Positions 1 to 9,221 of a DNA stretch of 64,000 nucleotides are shown piece by piece. A model generated the notes under the pieces. That model was not told where the DNA came from. It did not search any database and was given only the letters and a program-made list of their open reading frames with translations. The DNA is from Duganella sp. sic0402 (lineage in GTDB: Bacteria; Pseudomonadota; Gammaproteobacteria; Burkholderiales; Burkholderiaceae_D). Position 1 is the stretch's first letter, and every line of letters begins with the position of its first letter. The translations under genes were made by a program, and so were the position numbers. The stretch covers positions 124,001 to 188,000 of the forward strand of contig NZ_JAHUWK010000004.1 in assembly GCF_019219065.1 (NCBI RefSeq). The letters are read 5' to 3'.

Positions 1-661
1 CCGGCACCGCCACCGCAATTAACTTCGGATGCGGCAGGTTCAGATTGTTCATGTGGCCGGTGAAATCGCCCACGTCCACATCGCCGCCCAGGCGCGGATT
101 GTAGCGGCGCTCCTCCGCCACGCTGGTGACCGTGATGCCGCGATAGTCGTGGCCGGGGTAGAGCAGACAGGCACCCGGCAGGCTGAGAATCTGTTCATGT
201 ACTGACGCAAACAGCTGCTGCGGGCTGCCTTGCTGGAAGTCGGTGCGGCCGCAGCCGCGTATCAGCAGACTGTCGCCGGTGAAGGCCATGCTTTCATCAT
301 CCAGTACATAGGTCAGACAACCGCTGGTATGGCCAGGCGTGGCGCGCACCGTCAGATGGCGTGCGCCGAAGGTGATGCGGTCGCCTTGCTGCAAAGGCGT
401 ATCCGCACCGCTGGCGCCACCGGCAGCCGACACCGCAATCCTGCTGCCAGCGCGCTGACGCAAGCGCCAGGCGCCAGTGACGTGGTCGGCGTGCACATGG
501 GTGTCCAGCGTGGCGATCAGCTTCAGCCCAAGCTCCTGCAACAACGCCAAGTCGCGCGGCACTTGTTCATAGACCGGATCGATCAGCAGCGCCTCGTCGC
601 CATCCCCCAGCAGATAAGTGTAGGTGGAAGAGGTCGGATCGAACAGTTGGCGGAAAATCAT
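1..661 (-). CDS. MBL-fold metallo-hydrolase, ETHE1/persulfide dioxygenase-like (3' end cut)
   Basis: The reverse strand reads an ATG-started frame of 220 codons that runs off the left edge. The metal site is visible: THVHADH at residues 54-60 (H55, H57, D59, H60), then TPGHTSG and FTGD and a late YPGHDY. This order is that of ETHE1/Blh-type beta-lactamase-fold proteins, which oxidise glutathione persulfide with non-haem iron; glyoxalase II-like hydrolases are the alternative. The protein has no signal peptide, so it is probably cytoplasmic. It is divergent from ppa with a 125-bp gap. The C-terminus lies outside the window. Family assignment is firm, substrate is inferred. Confidence 0.85.
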   Translation of the reverse strand, partial: MIFRQLFDPTSSTYTYLLGDGDEALLIDPVYEQVPRDLALLQELGLKLIATLDTHVHADHVTGAWRLRQRAGSRIAVSAAGGASGADTPLQQGDRITFGARHLTVRATPGHTSGCLTYVLDDESMAFTGDSLLIRGCGRTDFQQGSPQQLFASVHEQILSLPGACLLYPGHDYRGITVTSVAEERRYNPRLGGDVDVGDFTGHMNNLNLPHPKLIAVAVP

Positions 662-742
662 AATTCGTTATCTGAATAAGGACAGCCCTCATCATAACAA
701 ATGTTCAATGGTGTTGCGCCGCACAAGCCGCCTCTACTTCGA

Positions 743-748
743 TATAAT
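743..748 (+). promoter_or_regulatory. -10 box of the ppa promoter
   Basis: A perfect TATAAT lies 39 bp before the ppa start codon. No well-spaced -35 hexamer is evident (TTGCGC at 714-719 is too far away), so this may be an extended or activator-dependent promoter. Confidence 0.5.
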
Positions 749-786
749 GTCGCGGTTAAACACAGCCTGCAAACAGAGGAAAATCC

Positions 787-1326
787 ATGAGCTTGAACAA
801 AGTGTCTTCCGGTAAAGACCTGCCGAACGATTTCAACGTGATCATCGAGATCCCGATGAACGCCGATCCGATCAAATATGAAGTGGACAAGGAATCGGGC
901 GCGATCTTCGTCGACCGTTTCATGGGCACCGCCATGCACTACCCATGCAACTACGGTTACGTGCCGAACACGCTGTCGGCCGATGGCGATCCAGTGGACG
1001 TGTTGGTAATTACCCCATTCCCGCTGATTCCTGGCGTGGTGGTCCGTTGCCGTCCGATCGGCGTGCTGAAAATGACCGACGAAGCCGGTGAAGACGCCAA
1101 AGTGCTGGCCGTTCCAGTCGACAAAGTGCTGTCGATCTACAGCCACTGGCAGAAGCCGGAAGACCTGAACGAACTGCGCCTGCGCCAGATCCAGCACTTC
1201 TTCGAGCACTACAAAGACCTGGAAAAAGGCAAATGGGTCAAGATCGAAGGCTGGCACGGCCCGGAAGCCGCCAAGGAAGAAATCCTGGCCGGCGTCGCCA
1301 ACTACCAGAAAGACCAGCAAGCATAA
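787..1326 (+). CDS. ppa: Inorganic pyrophosphatase, family I
   Basis: This cytoplasmic enzyme hydrolyses pyrophosphate to two phosphates and so pulls biosynthetic reactions forward. The 179-residue length is normal for bacterial family I enzymes. The signature DGDPVDVLV is at residues 66-74, giving the metal-binding aspartates D66, D68 and D71; the YEVDKESG and [10 protein letters not shown] blocks of the active site are also present. AGAGGAAA precedes the ATG at a suitable distance. A strong intrinsic terminator follows directly, so it is probably a single-gene transcript, as expected for a housekeeping gene. The assignment is secure. Confidence 0.97.
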   Translation: MSLNKVSSGKDLPNDFNVIIEIPMNADPIKYEVDKESGAIFVDRFMGTAMHYPCNYGYVPNTLSADGDPVDVLVITPFPLIPGVVVRCRPIGVLKMTDEAGEDAKVLAVPVDKVLSIYSHWQKPEDLNELRLRQIQHFFEHYKDLEKGKWVKIEGWHGPEAAKEEILAGVANYQKDQQA

Positions 1327-1330
1327 TCAA

Positions 1331-1354
1331 AGCCCCGCAAGGGGCTTTTTTTTT
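1331..1354 (+). terminator. Intrinsic terminator of ppa
   Basis: AGCCCC-GCAA-GGGGCT forms a six-pair stem with a GCAA loop and is followed by nine T. The stop codon of the converging Crp/Fnr gene lies inside the T-run, so the two genes are packed tail to tail. Confidence 0.92.
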
Positions 1355-2015
1355 ACGCCTGGCGGGCGGTATCGACCGCTTCCGCCGCCTCGGCCGCGCT
1401 GGCTTCCGCCTCGCGCCGCAGGCGCGACATGTATTGCGGCGTGATGCCCAGGTAGGAGGCGATGGCGCGCTGCGAAATGCGCGCTTCCAGGCCCGGATAT
1501 TCCTCGCGGAAGGCGGTCAGGCGCTCCTGCGCTGAAGTCTCGCCGCTGTTGTAGGCGCGCTGGGCCAGCGTTTGCAGGCCGTGCATGGCGATGTGCAGGT
1601 GATAGTTCTGCATGACTTCGTTCTGCGCGCGCAGTTCGCACGCCATTTTCCAGTCCAGCGTGAAGCCGTGGATAGGCGTTTCGGCGATCAGGAACTGCAC
1701 CGCCGGCTGGCCGTTTTCCCCGCTGATCAGATCGGTCAGGGTAGTGGCCGATTCGCCTTCGCGGTAGAAGCGCAGCGTCATTTCGACACCGTCGCGGTTG
1801 AAGAAGCCGCTGCGCGCCACGCCACTGGCCAGCCAATGCACTTGCGTGGCCGGCACGCCGGCGCGCTGCAGGTACTCACCCTTGCGCACATGGAATGGCT
1901 TGGCGATGGTCGCCAGGATATTGGTGACGTTGGTGTACGCCTCTTCGCTGACATCGATCCGCTTCATGGTGGCGGATTTGAATCGACTGCGTTGTTTTAT
2001 GAAATCTGCATTCAT
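1353..2015 (-). CDS. Crp/Fnr-family transcriptional regulator
   Basis: The protein has 220 residues. Residues about 35-150 form a cyclic-nucleotide-binding-type beta roll (HVRKGEYLQRAG, then FYREGES), and the C-terminal part carries a helix-turn-helix, RAIASYLGITPQYMSRLRRE. No cysteine cluster of the FNR type is seen, so an oxygen-sensing iron-sulfur role is unlikely; the effector is unknown. The group resembles the short Crp-like regulators common in Bacteroidetes and betaproteobacteria. The start is uncertain: ATG at 2015 or an internal ATG at 1967, neither with a good ribosome site. It stands alone, convergent with ppa. Confidence 0.85.
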   Translation of the reverse strand: MNADFIKQRSRFKSATMKRIDVSEEAYTNVTNILATIAKPFHVRKGEYLQRAGVPATQVHWLASGVARSGFFNRDGVEMTLRFYREGESATTLTDLISGENGQPAVQFLIAETPIHGFTLDWKMACELRAQNEVMQNYHLHIAMHGLQTLAQRAYNSGETSAQERLTAFREEYPGLEARISQRAIASYLGITPQYMSRLRREAEASAAEAAEAVDTARQA

Positions 2016-2243
2016 GCTGTTTTTGCCACGTTCCTAGAAAACTTTCCAAGGGGGCCAAAGTATAGCCGCGACGGAAATTGCTGTGAAGAAAACTGGATTC
2101 ATACTTAAACCAGGGAGATGTGCATACCGCTATTCTACCGTATAAGGGTTTCCCTGATGTATGTTCATCCAGCCGGCCAATTGAACGCGGCTTGCCCGAT
2201 GTCTTGCCTTACAATAATGCCCCCTAATCAGAACGAGGGACTT

Positions 2244-3458
2244 ATGTCTGAGAAGAATGCAAGCACCACTGGTGCGGCAATGGTGGCATTGATGCTGCTA
2301 TCGGGCGGCGTGGCGGCGGCTGATACGGCTGATACACCGTGGAATCTGGGCGGCGCGGTCCGCTTTAACTACGAGCACAAGAGCTGGCAGGACGATTATC
2401 CGAATGGCTTTTTCGGGCTGGACACAGCGCGCCTGGATGTCAAATACGACGATGGCGTAGTGATCGGCTCGGCGCAATACCGCTATAACCACTTTCCGAA
2501 AGGGCAGGGCGGCTACTGGCAGCACTTCCTGCAACACGGCTGGGTTGGTATGCGATTCGCCGACAAGAGCACACTGCATGTGGGCCTGGACCGGAATATG
2601 TTTGGCCTGCAGCCGTTCACATCCAATAATTTCTACGAGTCAATCGCCTTCTACGCCGGGTTCGAGGACAAGTTTGACCTGGGCCTTACCTACGCCAGCA
2701 AACCTGGCCCGGTGGAATGGCAAGTAGGCTTTTATCCGCGCGATGGCGGCTCCTATGGCGGTGGCGGCAACACGGCCGGTGCTTCCAACCGCTATTCCTA
2801 TAATATCGTTGCCGATGATGACCAGCAGGGCTACGGAACTGGCCAGCGCGATCAGGAACGCAATACGCTGATTGGCCGCGTTGCGCTGAAAATGGATGGC
2901 GACGGACGGAATGAGGTGGGACTCTCGGCGTTGACGGGGACCATCCGCAATACCACCCGCAGCGAGGGCAGGGACACCCGCCGCAACGCCCTGGCGGTGC
3001 ACTACCGAGGCGGCGCTGGCCGCTGGAATGTGGCGCTGGAAGCCTTGCGCTACAACTACAAAACCAGCCATGGCGCGCAGCAAACATATGGCGGACTCGA
3101 TCCGAACAGCTTTGTGATGCTGGGCGGGTTTGGCTATCCCTATCCGGTCGCGTCGAAAGGCGATATCTACATCGCCAATCTGAGTTACGACCTGCCGGGC
3201 AAGCTGGGACCGTTCAGCGGTTTCAAGCTGTACAACGATTACAGCGTGCTGCGTAAGCGTGTCGCCGGTTATAAAAACTCGGTGCAGAATGTCAGCGGCA
3301 TGAGTTTCTCAGCCGGGAAATGGCTGTTTTATGCCGATTTCATGTGGGGCAAGCATCATCCCTACCTGTCGCCGGACGGTGGTGGCCTGGCGTTGACTTC
3401 CCGCCAGCATGACGGCTTCACACGCAGGATCAATCTCCAGGCCGGCTTTTATTTCTGA
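2244..3458 (+). CDS. Outer-membrane beta-barrel protein, porin-like
   Basis: Starting at the ATG behind GAACGAGGGA the product has 404 residues. An N-terminal hydrophobic stretch rich in Ala, Leu and Met ends in GGVAAADT, a plausible signal-peptidase site near residue 27. The remainder shows alternating polar and aromatic residues, many Gly and Tyr, no cysteine, and ends in aromatic GFYF, the typical C-terminal signature of outer-membrane barrels. It is therefore probably a 16- or 18-strand porin-like channel; the substrate is not evident. The longer frame starting at 2118 lacks a ribosome site and a signal peptide. The 228-bp upstream gap has room for its own promoter. Confidence 0.75.
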   Translation: MSEKNASTTGAAMVALMLLSGGVAAADTADTPWNLGGAVRFNYEHKSWQDDYPNGFFGLDTARLDVKYDDGVVIGSAQYRYNHFPKGQGGYWQHFLQHGWVGMRFADKSTLHVGLDRNMFGLQPFTSNNFYESIAFYAGFEDKFDLGLTYASKPGPVEWQVGFYPRDGGSYGGGGNTAGASNRYSYNIVADDDQQGYGTGQRDQERNTLIGRVALKMDGDGRNEVGLSALTGTIRNTTRSEGRDTRRNALAVHYRGGAGRWNVALEALRYNYKTSHGAQQTYGGLDPNSFVMLGGFGYPYPVASKGDIYIANLSYDLPGKLGPFSGFKLYNDYSVLRKRVAGYKNSVQNVSGMSFSAGKWLFYADFMWGKHHPYLSPDGGGLALTSRQHDGFTRRINLQAGFYF

Positions 3459-4582
3459 GGCGCTTTGAACGGAATATGCTCCGACAATTCGTCGATGTAA
3501 TCATTCATGGCGGCGGTTTCCTGCGACAGGAAGTCCGCAATCGCATCGGCGAAGCGTTCATCAGCAATCCAGTGGGCTGACCAGGTGGGTGTCGGCACCA
3601 GTCCGCGTGACATCTTGTGCACGCCTTGCGCGCCGCCTTCAAAGCTGGCGAGACCGTGGCGGATGCAATAGTCTATCGATTGCATATAACAGGTTTCAAA
3701 GTGCAGTCCCGAGACAAACTCGGTCGTGCCCCAGTAGCGGCCGTACATGACGTTGCCGCCGACCAGGTTGAATGCCACTGCCACCGGCGTCTCGCCGCGC
3801 TTGGCCAGCACCAGCATCAGATTGTCCGGCATCTCGGCCAGCAGGCACTGGAAGAATGCCAGCGACAGATAGGGCTTGGAGTAGTGGGCTTGATAGGTCG
3901 ACACATAGCAGCTGTAGAAGAAGCGCAATACCTCTTCATTGATGGCGGCGCCGGCCAGATGCTCAAAGTGGATGCCTGCATCGGCCACGCGGCGGCGGTC
4001 CTGGCGCAGTTTCTTGCGCTTTTCCATCTTCATGGTCGCGAGGAAGGCGTCCAGGTCGGCGTAGCCGTGGTTTTCCCAGTGGAATTGCACGCCTTCGCGC
4101 AGCATATAACCGGCTTCGGCCAGCGCCTGTTTGTCCTGTTCGTCCGGGAACAGGATGTGCAGCGAGGAGGTTTCCAGCTGCTGCGCCACTTGCAGCGCGG
4201 CGCGCGCCAGCAGTTGCCGGTCTTCGGCGTTGCGCGCCAGCAGGCGGCTGCCGCTTACCGGCGTGAACGGCACCGCCGACAGCAGCTTGGGATAATAGGG
4301 CAGGCCGTTGCGATGGAAGGCGTCGGCCCAGGCGTGGTCAAACACGTATTCGCCACGGCTGTGTTCCTTCAGGTAGAGCGGCATGGCCGCGTGCAGCTGG
4401 CCGTCGCGTTGCAGGATCAGGTAGCGCGGGCTCCAGCCGGTGCGCGGCGAGGCGCATTGTGTCTCGTGCAGCGCGTGCAGAAAGGCATAGCTGAGTGTGG
4501 GATTGTCGCCGGCCAGCGCCTGCCACTGCGCCGGGTCGATCTCTGCCAATGAGTCGATGATCGTAAACTCTGCTTCCGCCAC
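3449..4582 (-). CDS. DUF482/FemAB-like GNAT N-acyltransferase (COG3146 type)
   Basis: The 377-residue protein matches the pattern of the DUF482 'peptidoglycan biosynthesis/recognition' family: a GNAT-like double fold with MKMEKRKKLRQDRR in the middle and a C-terminal CIRHGLASFEGGAQGVHK block. The reaction is unknown in most members; transfer of an acyl or aminoacyl group is inferred from the fold. I chose GTG at 4580-4582, which follows GGAGG after four bases; the frame stays open upstream but overlaps the region before nadE. Its 3' end overlaps the converging porin-like gene by 10 bp. It is divergent from nadE. Confidence 0.8.
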   Translation of the reverse strand: MAEAEFTIIDSLAEIDPAQWQALAGDNPTLSYAFLHALHETQCASPRTGWSPRYLILQRDGQLHAAMPLYLKEHSRGEYVFDHAWADAFHRNGLPYYPKLLSAVPFTPVSGSRLLARNAEDRQLLARAALQVAQQLETSSLHILFPDEQDKQALAEAGYMLREGVQFHWENHGYADLDAFLATMKMEKRKKLRQDRRRVADAGIHFEHLAGAAINEEVLRFFYSCYVSTYQAHYSKPYLSLAFFQCLLAEMPDNLMLVLAKRGETPVAVAFNLVGGNVMYGRYWGTTEFVSGLHFETCYMQSIDYCIRHGLASFEGGAQGVHKMSRGLVPTPTWSAHWIADERFADAIADFLSQETAAMNDYIDELSEHIPFKAPQK

Positions 4583-4675
4583 ACTGCCTCCATGCTTGTT
4601 GATGCGCCAGTCTAGCGCATGCGGGCAAGCTTTGCCCGTGCGATAATCGGATTTTGCCAACGCGGAAGACCTGAC

Positions 4676-6730
4676 ATGGCCCATAATTTCTTCAATCTGT
4701 ACACCCACGATTTCGCGCGCGTCGCGATTGCTGCGCCGGTGTGCCGTATTGCCGATCCGGCCTACAACGCCGAACAGACCATTTTGCTGGCTGAGCAGGC
4801 CGCAGCGCAAGGCGCGGCGCTGGTGGCGTTTCCCGAACTGGGACTGGCTGCCTACACCTGCGACGATCTGTTCCACCAGCGCGCCTTGCTGGACGGCGTG
4901 CTGGACGGCCTGGCTGCGATTCTCGACGCCTCGCTGCAATGGAAGATGGCGGTGGTGGTCGGTGCGCCGCTGCGGGTTGAGCATCAGCTGTACAACTGCG
5001 CGGTGGTGATTGCCAACGGGCAGATCCAGGGCGTGGTGCCGAAGAGCTATCTGCCGAATTACGGCGAGTTCTACGAAGCGCGCCAGTTCAGCAGCGGCGA
5101 TTACGCGACCGCCACCGAAATCGATCTGCTGGGCGAGCGCGTGCAATTCGGCTCGGGCCTGCTGTTTGAAGTGGGCGACCTGCCGATGTTCAAATTCCAC
5201 GTCGAGATCTGCGAGGACGTGTGGGTGCCGGTGCCGCCGTCATCGTTTGCCGCGCTGGCCGGCGCCACGGTGCTGGTCAATCTGTCGGCCTCGAACGCGC
5301 TGGTGGGCAAGTCCAACTACCGCAACCAGTTGGTGGGGCAGCAGTCGGCGCGCTGCATTTCGGCTTATCTGTACACCTCGGCCGGCGGCGGCGAGTCCAG
5401 CACCGATATGGCGTGGGACGGGCAGGGCGTGATCTACGAAAACGGTGAGCTGCTGGCCGAGCCGAAGCGCTTCATCGACGAGCCGGCGCTGACCTTTGCC
5501 GATATCGACCTGGAGCGCCTGTCGCGCGAGCGTATGCGCATGAACACCTTCGCGCAATCGGTGCAGCGCCACGCGGCCGAAGTGGGCAAGTTCCGCACCG
5601 TGTTCTTCCATCTGGAGATCGAGCGCGACCAGCCGCTGGCGCTGAAGCGCTGCGTCGAACGCTTCCCTTACGTGCCGGCCGATGCGCGCCGCCGCGACGA
5701 CCGCTGCAACGAGGTCTACAATATCCAGGTGCAGGCGCTGGCGCAGCGCCTGACCACCAGCGGCCTGAAGAAAGTGGTGATCGGCGTGTCGGGCGGGCTG
5801 GATTCGACCCACGCGTTGCTGGTCTGCGCGCGCGTGATGGACAAGCTGAAACTGCCGCGCACCAATATCCTGGCCTACACCATGCCCGGCTTCGCCACCA
5901 GTGAGCGCACCTTGAAGCAGGCGCACGCGCTGATGAAGCTGGTTGGCTGCACTTCGCAGGAAATCGATATCCGTCCAAGCTGCATCCAGATGCTGAAAGA
6001 CCTGAACCATCCGTATGCGGAAGGGCAGGCGCAGTACGACATCACGTTTGAAAACGTGCAGGCCGGCGAACGCACCAACCATCTGTTCCGCCTGGCGAAC
6101 CATCACGGCGGGCTGGTGATCGGCACCGGCGACCTGAGCGAGCTGGCGCTGGGCTGGTGCACCTATGGCGTGGGCGATCATATGTCGCACTACAACGTCA
6201 ACGCCAGCGTGCCGAAGACCTTGATTTCGCACCTGGTACGCTGGGTGGCGGAGTCCGGCGTGATTGGCCGCAATGACGCACAGGTGCTGCTGGATATTCT
6301 CGGCACCGAGATCAGCCCCGAGCTTGTGCCGGGCACTGCCGATGGCCAGCCGGAGCAGCGCACCGAAAGCACCATCGGTCCTTACGAGCTGCAGGACTTC
6401 AACTTGTATTATGTGCTGCGCTTCGGCTTCAATCCGTCCAAGGTGGCGTTCCTGGCGCACACCGCGTGGAAGGACAAAGAGCAGGGCCGCTGGCCGGACG
6501 GCGACCACGTCACGCGCAATCAGTACGACCTGACGGCGATTACCAGGAATCTGGGCATCTTCCTCGACCGCTTCTTCCGCACCAGCCAGTTCAAGCGCAG
6601 CTGCGTGCCGAATGGGCCGAAGGTGGGCAGCGGCGGTTCTCTGTCGCCGCGCGGCGACTGGCGCGCGCCAAGCGACGCGCAAAGCGTTGTATGGATGGAT
6701 GAACTGCGCACCATTCCTGTGCATGAGTAA
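4676..6730 (+). CDS. nadE: Glutamine-dependent NAD+ synthetase
   Basis: The enzyme amidates nicotinic acid adenine dinucleotide to NAD+ using glutamine and ATP, the last step of NAD synthesis. The 684-residue length fits the two-domain form (Mycobacterium-type, about 680). An N-terminal nitrilase-type glutaminase domain shows catalytic E54 in AFPELGL, the [14 protein letters not shown] lysine block and the VEICEDVW cysteine. The C-terminal synthetase domain has the ATP loop SGGLDSTHA at about 372-380. The ATG at 4676 follows GCGGAAGAC. It lies just upstream of glnB, a neighbourhood common in betaproteobacteria that suggests a link with nitrogen status. Confidence 0.96.
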   Translation: MAHNFFNLYTHDFARVAIAAPVCRIADPAYNAEQTILLAEQAAAQGAALVAFPELGLAAYTCDDLFHQRALLDGVLDGLAAILDASLQWKMAVVVGAPLRVEHQLYNCAVVIANGQIQGVVPKSYLPNYGEFYEARQFSSGDYATATEIDLLGERVQFGSGLLFEVGDLPMFKFHVEICEDVWVPVPPSSFAALAGATVLVNLSASNALVGKSNYRNQLVGQQSARCISAYLYTSAGGGESSTDMAWDGQGVIYENGELLAEPKRFIDEPALTFADIDLERLSRERMRMNTFAQSVQRHAAEVGKFRTVFFHLEIERDQPLALKRCVERFPYVPADARRRDDRCNEVYNIQVQALAQRLTTSGLKKVVIGVSGGLDSTHALLVCARVMDKLKLPRTNILAYTMPGFATSERTLKQAHALMKLVGCTSQEIDIRPSCIQMLKDLNHPYAEGQAQYDITFENVQAGERTNHLFRLANHHGGLVIGTGDLSELALGWCTYGVGDHMSHYNVNASVPKTLISHLVRWVAESGVIGRNDAQVLLDILGTEISPELVPGTADGQPEQRTESTIGPYELQDFNLYYVLRFGFNPSKVAFLAHTAWKDKEQGRWPDGDHVTRNQYDLTAITRNLGIFLDRFFRTSQFKRSCVPNGPKVGSGGSLSPRGDWRAPSDAQSVVWMDELRTIPVHE

Positions 6731-6748
6731 AGAATAAGCTTATGTACA

Positions 6749-6776
6749 TGGACACAGCGGCTGTGTCGATTACAAT
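6749..6776 (+). promoter_or_regulatory. Candidate sigma-70 promoter of glnB
   Basis: TGGACA at 6749-6754 and TACAAT at 6771-6776 are separated by 16 bp and lie 60 bp before the glnB start codon. The spacer is filled by the 17-bp palindrome listed separately. Confidence 0.55.
6751..6767. promoter_or_regulatory. 17-bp perfect palindrome within the glnB promoter
   Basis: GACACAGC-G-GCTGTGTC is a perfect 8-1-8 inverted repeat that overlaps the putative -35 box and most of the spacer. There is no T-run, so it is not an intrinsic terminator of nadE. A repressor operator is the natural reading; the binding protein is unknown. Confidence 0.5.
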
Positions 6777-6820
6777 AGAACCAAAGCATGCAGTCAGCTG
6801 CACCAAGATTTTCGATTTAG

Positions 6821-7174
<354 letters not shown>

Positions 7175-7197
7175 GTCGCTTTTCCGACACACTCCAC

Positions 7198-7223
7198 ATG
7201 CCGGCTTTGCCGGCATTTTTTTT
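7198..7223 (+). terminator. Intrinsic terminator of glnB
   Basis: ATGCCGGC-TTT-GCCGGCAT forms an eight-pair stem followed by eight T, 24 bp after the glnB stop codon. Confidence 0.92.
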
Positions 7224-7450
7224 GCGCTGACTTTCCCCGTGGAAGCGCTACCGATTCTGTGGGAAGTGTTTTAGGCCGAAAAAACTTTATTCCAATGTGT
7301 GTTACACCATAGTTTTATTCGGCTAGACTGTGTTTAGTGATGTAAGTTAAACAGGCTTCCTGAAACCAGAATCATTTGTTCGTTGCTTGCATTAATGTTA
7401 GCTTGGGATCACCGGCCTCGCAGTCGGATATAAAAATACGGGAGACAAAA
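7224..7450. other. Non-coding control region before the halogenase/TonB locus
   Basis: This 227-bp stretch has no credible gene. It is AT-richer than its surroundings, especially 7280-7370 (GTGTTACACCATAG and GATGTAAGTTAAAC), and presumably holds the promoter of the downstream genes. The end reads TAAAAATACGGGAG, giving a ribosome site for the TTG at 7451. I see no clear palindromic operator. Confidence 0.5.
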
Positions 7451-7579
7451 TTGAGCACACTACACCAGACGGCCATGGTCTTGGCCATGGACCAATTCGC
7501 CCTGGCCTGCGCCGCATATACCCCAAGCGCCCCTGTTTCGCGCGGAAATGAAAACGTTGTCATAGCAAGTCCATTCTGA
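7451..7579 (+). CDS. Possible 42-codon leader ORF with TonB-receptor-like N-terminus
   Basis: A TTG codon six bases behind CGGGAG opens a 42-codon frame whose TGA overlaps the GAGGAGG ribosome site of the halogenase gene, so translation could be coupled. Its first residues (LSTLHQTAMVLAMDQF) resemble the start of the TonB receptor encoded at 9222 ([17 protein letters not shown]), and the DNA around both starts is alike: GGGAGACAAAATTGA versus GGGAGACACAAATTGA. It could be a leader peptide, a decayed signal sequence of a lost receptor gene, or chance. No function is assigned. Confidence 0.35.
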   Translation: MSTLHQTAMVLAMDQFALACAAYTPSAPVSRGNENVVIASPF

Positions 7580-7588
7580 GGAGGCGCG

Positions 7589-9139
7589 ATGAACGGCAAT
7601 GACATGCACGGCGGCGCGGTACGAAAAATCGTCATCGTCGGCGGCGGCACCGCCGGCTGGATGACCGCCGCGCCGCTGGCCCAGCGCCTGGCGCGCCATC
7701 CGACCCAGCCTTGCGAGATCACCCTGGTGGAATCGCCTGAAATCGGTACCATCGGCGTCGGCGAGGCCACCTTGCCGACCATCCGCGTCTACAACGCGGC
7801 GCTGGGCCTGGATGCCGACGACTTCGTCGCCAAGACCCAGGCCAGCTACAAGCTGGGCATTGAATTCAAGGACTGGGGCCACGTTGGCAACCGCTTTTTC
7901 CATCCCTTCGGCGATTTTGGCCCGGCGCTGGCCGGCATCGGCGCGCACCAGCACTGGCTGCGGCTGGCGCAGGCCTTTGACAAGATGCCCGACATGGAGA
8001 ACTGGTCGGTGGCATCGATCATGGCGCGCCACAACAAGTTCACGCCACCGAACGAGGAAACGCCAGGCATGACCGATGCCTATTCCTACGGTGTGCATTT
8101 CGACGCCAGCCTGTACGCCGCTTATTTGCGCGACTATGCCGTGGCGCGCGGCGTGCAGCGCATCGAGGGCATGATCGTCGAGGTCGAGCAGCATCCGGAG
8201 AGCGGCTTCGTCAGCGCCGTCAAACTGCGCGATGGCCGCCGTGTCGAAGGAGAGCTGTTTATCGACTGTTCGGGCTTCCGCGGCCTGCTGATCGAGGGTG
8301 CGCTGAAGGCCGGCTATGAGGACTGGAGCAACTACCTGCCTTGCAACAGCGCGCTGGCCGTGCCCTGCGCCTCGGTGCCGCAGTTGACGCCTTACACCCG
8401 TTCCACTGCGCAGCAGGCCGGCTGGACCTGGCGCATCCCGCTGCAACACCGCACCGGCAACGGCTACGTCTACAGCAACAACTTCACCAGCGACGAGCAG
8501 GCGCGCAGCGTGCTGCTCAACGCCATCGACGGCGCCGCGCTGGATGAGCCGCGCCAGATTCGTTTCGTCACCGGACGCCGCCGCAAGTCCTGGGACAAGA
8601 ACGTGGTGGCGATCGGCCTGTCGGCAGGTTTCATCGAGCCGCTGGAATCGACCAGCATCAATCTGATCGAAACGGCGGTGGGCAAGCTGCTGGAATTGTT
8701 CCCGGACCGTGATTGCAGCCCCGCGCTGGCCGATGAGTTCAACCGCTTCATGGGCCTGCGTTATGAATCGGTGCGCGACTTCATCGTGCTGCACTACAAG
8801 CTGACCACCCGCGACGATACCGAATTCTGGCGTCACTGCGCCAGCATGGCGATTCCGGATTCGCTGCGCCACCAGATCGAACTGTTCCGCGAGACGGGGC
8901 GCGTGGCGATCGTCGATCGCGGCGGCTTCGCCGAGCCTTCGTTCGTGGCGATGATGATGGGCCTCGGTGTGACGCCGAAGCGCTACGACCCGCTGGCTGA
9001 CCGGGTCGACATCCGCGCGGTGCACGGCCATTTCGCCGAGCTGCGCGACATGATCACCAAGGCCGTAGCGAAAATGCCGGATCACGGCGCCTATGTCGCC
9101 AGCCAGGCGGCGAGCGGCGTATCCCGCGCGGCCGCCTGA
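7589..9139 (+). CDS. Tryptophan-halogenase-family FAD-dependent enzyme
   Basis: The 516-residue protein has the dinucleotide motif GGGTAGW at 18-24, the lysine of the YKLGIEF block at K88 that corresponds to the catalytic lysine of PrnA-type halogenases, the halogenase signature W279-x-W281-x-I283-P284, and EPLESTS at 350-356. All hallmark residues of flavin-dependent halogenases are therefore present. It would use FADH2 from a separate reductase to halogenate an aromatic substrate; in many bacteria such genes sit beside TonB receptors and the substrate is unknown, possibly a sugar-linked or indolic compound. GAGGAGG precedes the ATG. The TonB receptor follows 82 bp downstream, probably co-transcribed. 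Confidence 0.9.
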   Translation: MNGNDMHGGAVRKIVIVGGGTAGWMTAAPLAQRLARHPTQPCEITLVESPEIGTIGVGEATLPTIRVYNAALGLDADDFVAKTQASYKLGIEFKDWGHVGNRFFHPFGDFGPALAGIGAHQHWLRLAQAFDKMPDMENWSVASIMARHNKFTPPNEETPGMTDAYSYGVHFDASLYAAYLRDYAVARGVQRIEGMIVEVEQHPESGFVSAVKLRDGRRVEGELFIDCSGFRGLLIEGALKAGYEDWSNYLPCNSALAVPCASVPQLTPYTRSTAQQAGWTWRIPLQHRTGNGYVYSNNFTSDEQARSVLLNAIDGAALDEPRQIRFVTGRRRKSWDKNVVAIGLSAGFIEPLESTSINLIETAVGKLLELFPDRDCSPALADEFNRFMGLRYESVRDFIVLHYKLTTRDDTEFWRHCASMAIPDSLRHQIELFRETGRVAIVDRGGFAEPSFVAMMMGLGVTPKRYDPLADRVDIRAVHGHFAELRDMITKAVAKMPDHGAYVASQAASGVSRAAA

Positions 9140-9221
9140 CAACTGATAGGAGGTATGCACAACGATCATTGATCAACAAGTGGTAGGCAATACAAAAACA
9201 CCTATAAGAGGGAGACACAAA

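Noticed and set aside
2118..2243. Upstream extension of the porin-like gene
   Set aside because: The 42 added residues destroy the signal peptide and no ribosome site precedes them, whereas GAACGAGGGA precedes the ATG at 2244.
5240..6724. 494-codon open frame antisense to nadE
   Set aside because: A shadow of the NAD synthetase gene without family resemblance.
7460..9169. 569-codon open frame antisense to the halogenase gene
   Set aside because: Composition (His, Arg, Val and Gln rich) is typical for GC-rich shadows, and the plus strand encodes a complete halogenase-family protein.
9180..9221. GTG at 9180 as start of the first TonB receptor
   Set aside because: The TTG at 9222 has a much better ribosome site and gives a normal signal peptide; the GTG start would put 14 polar residues in front of it.
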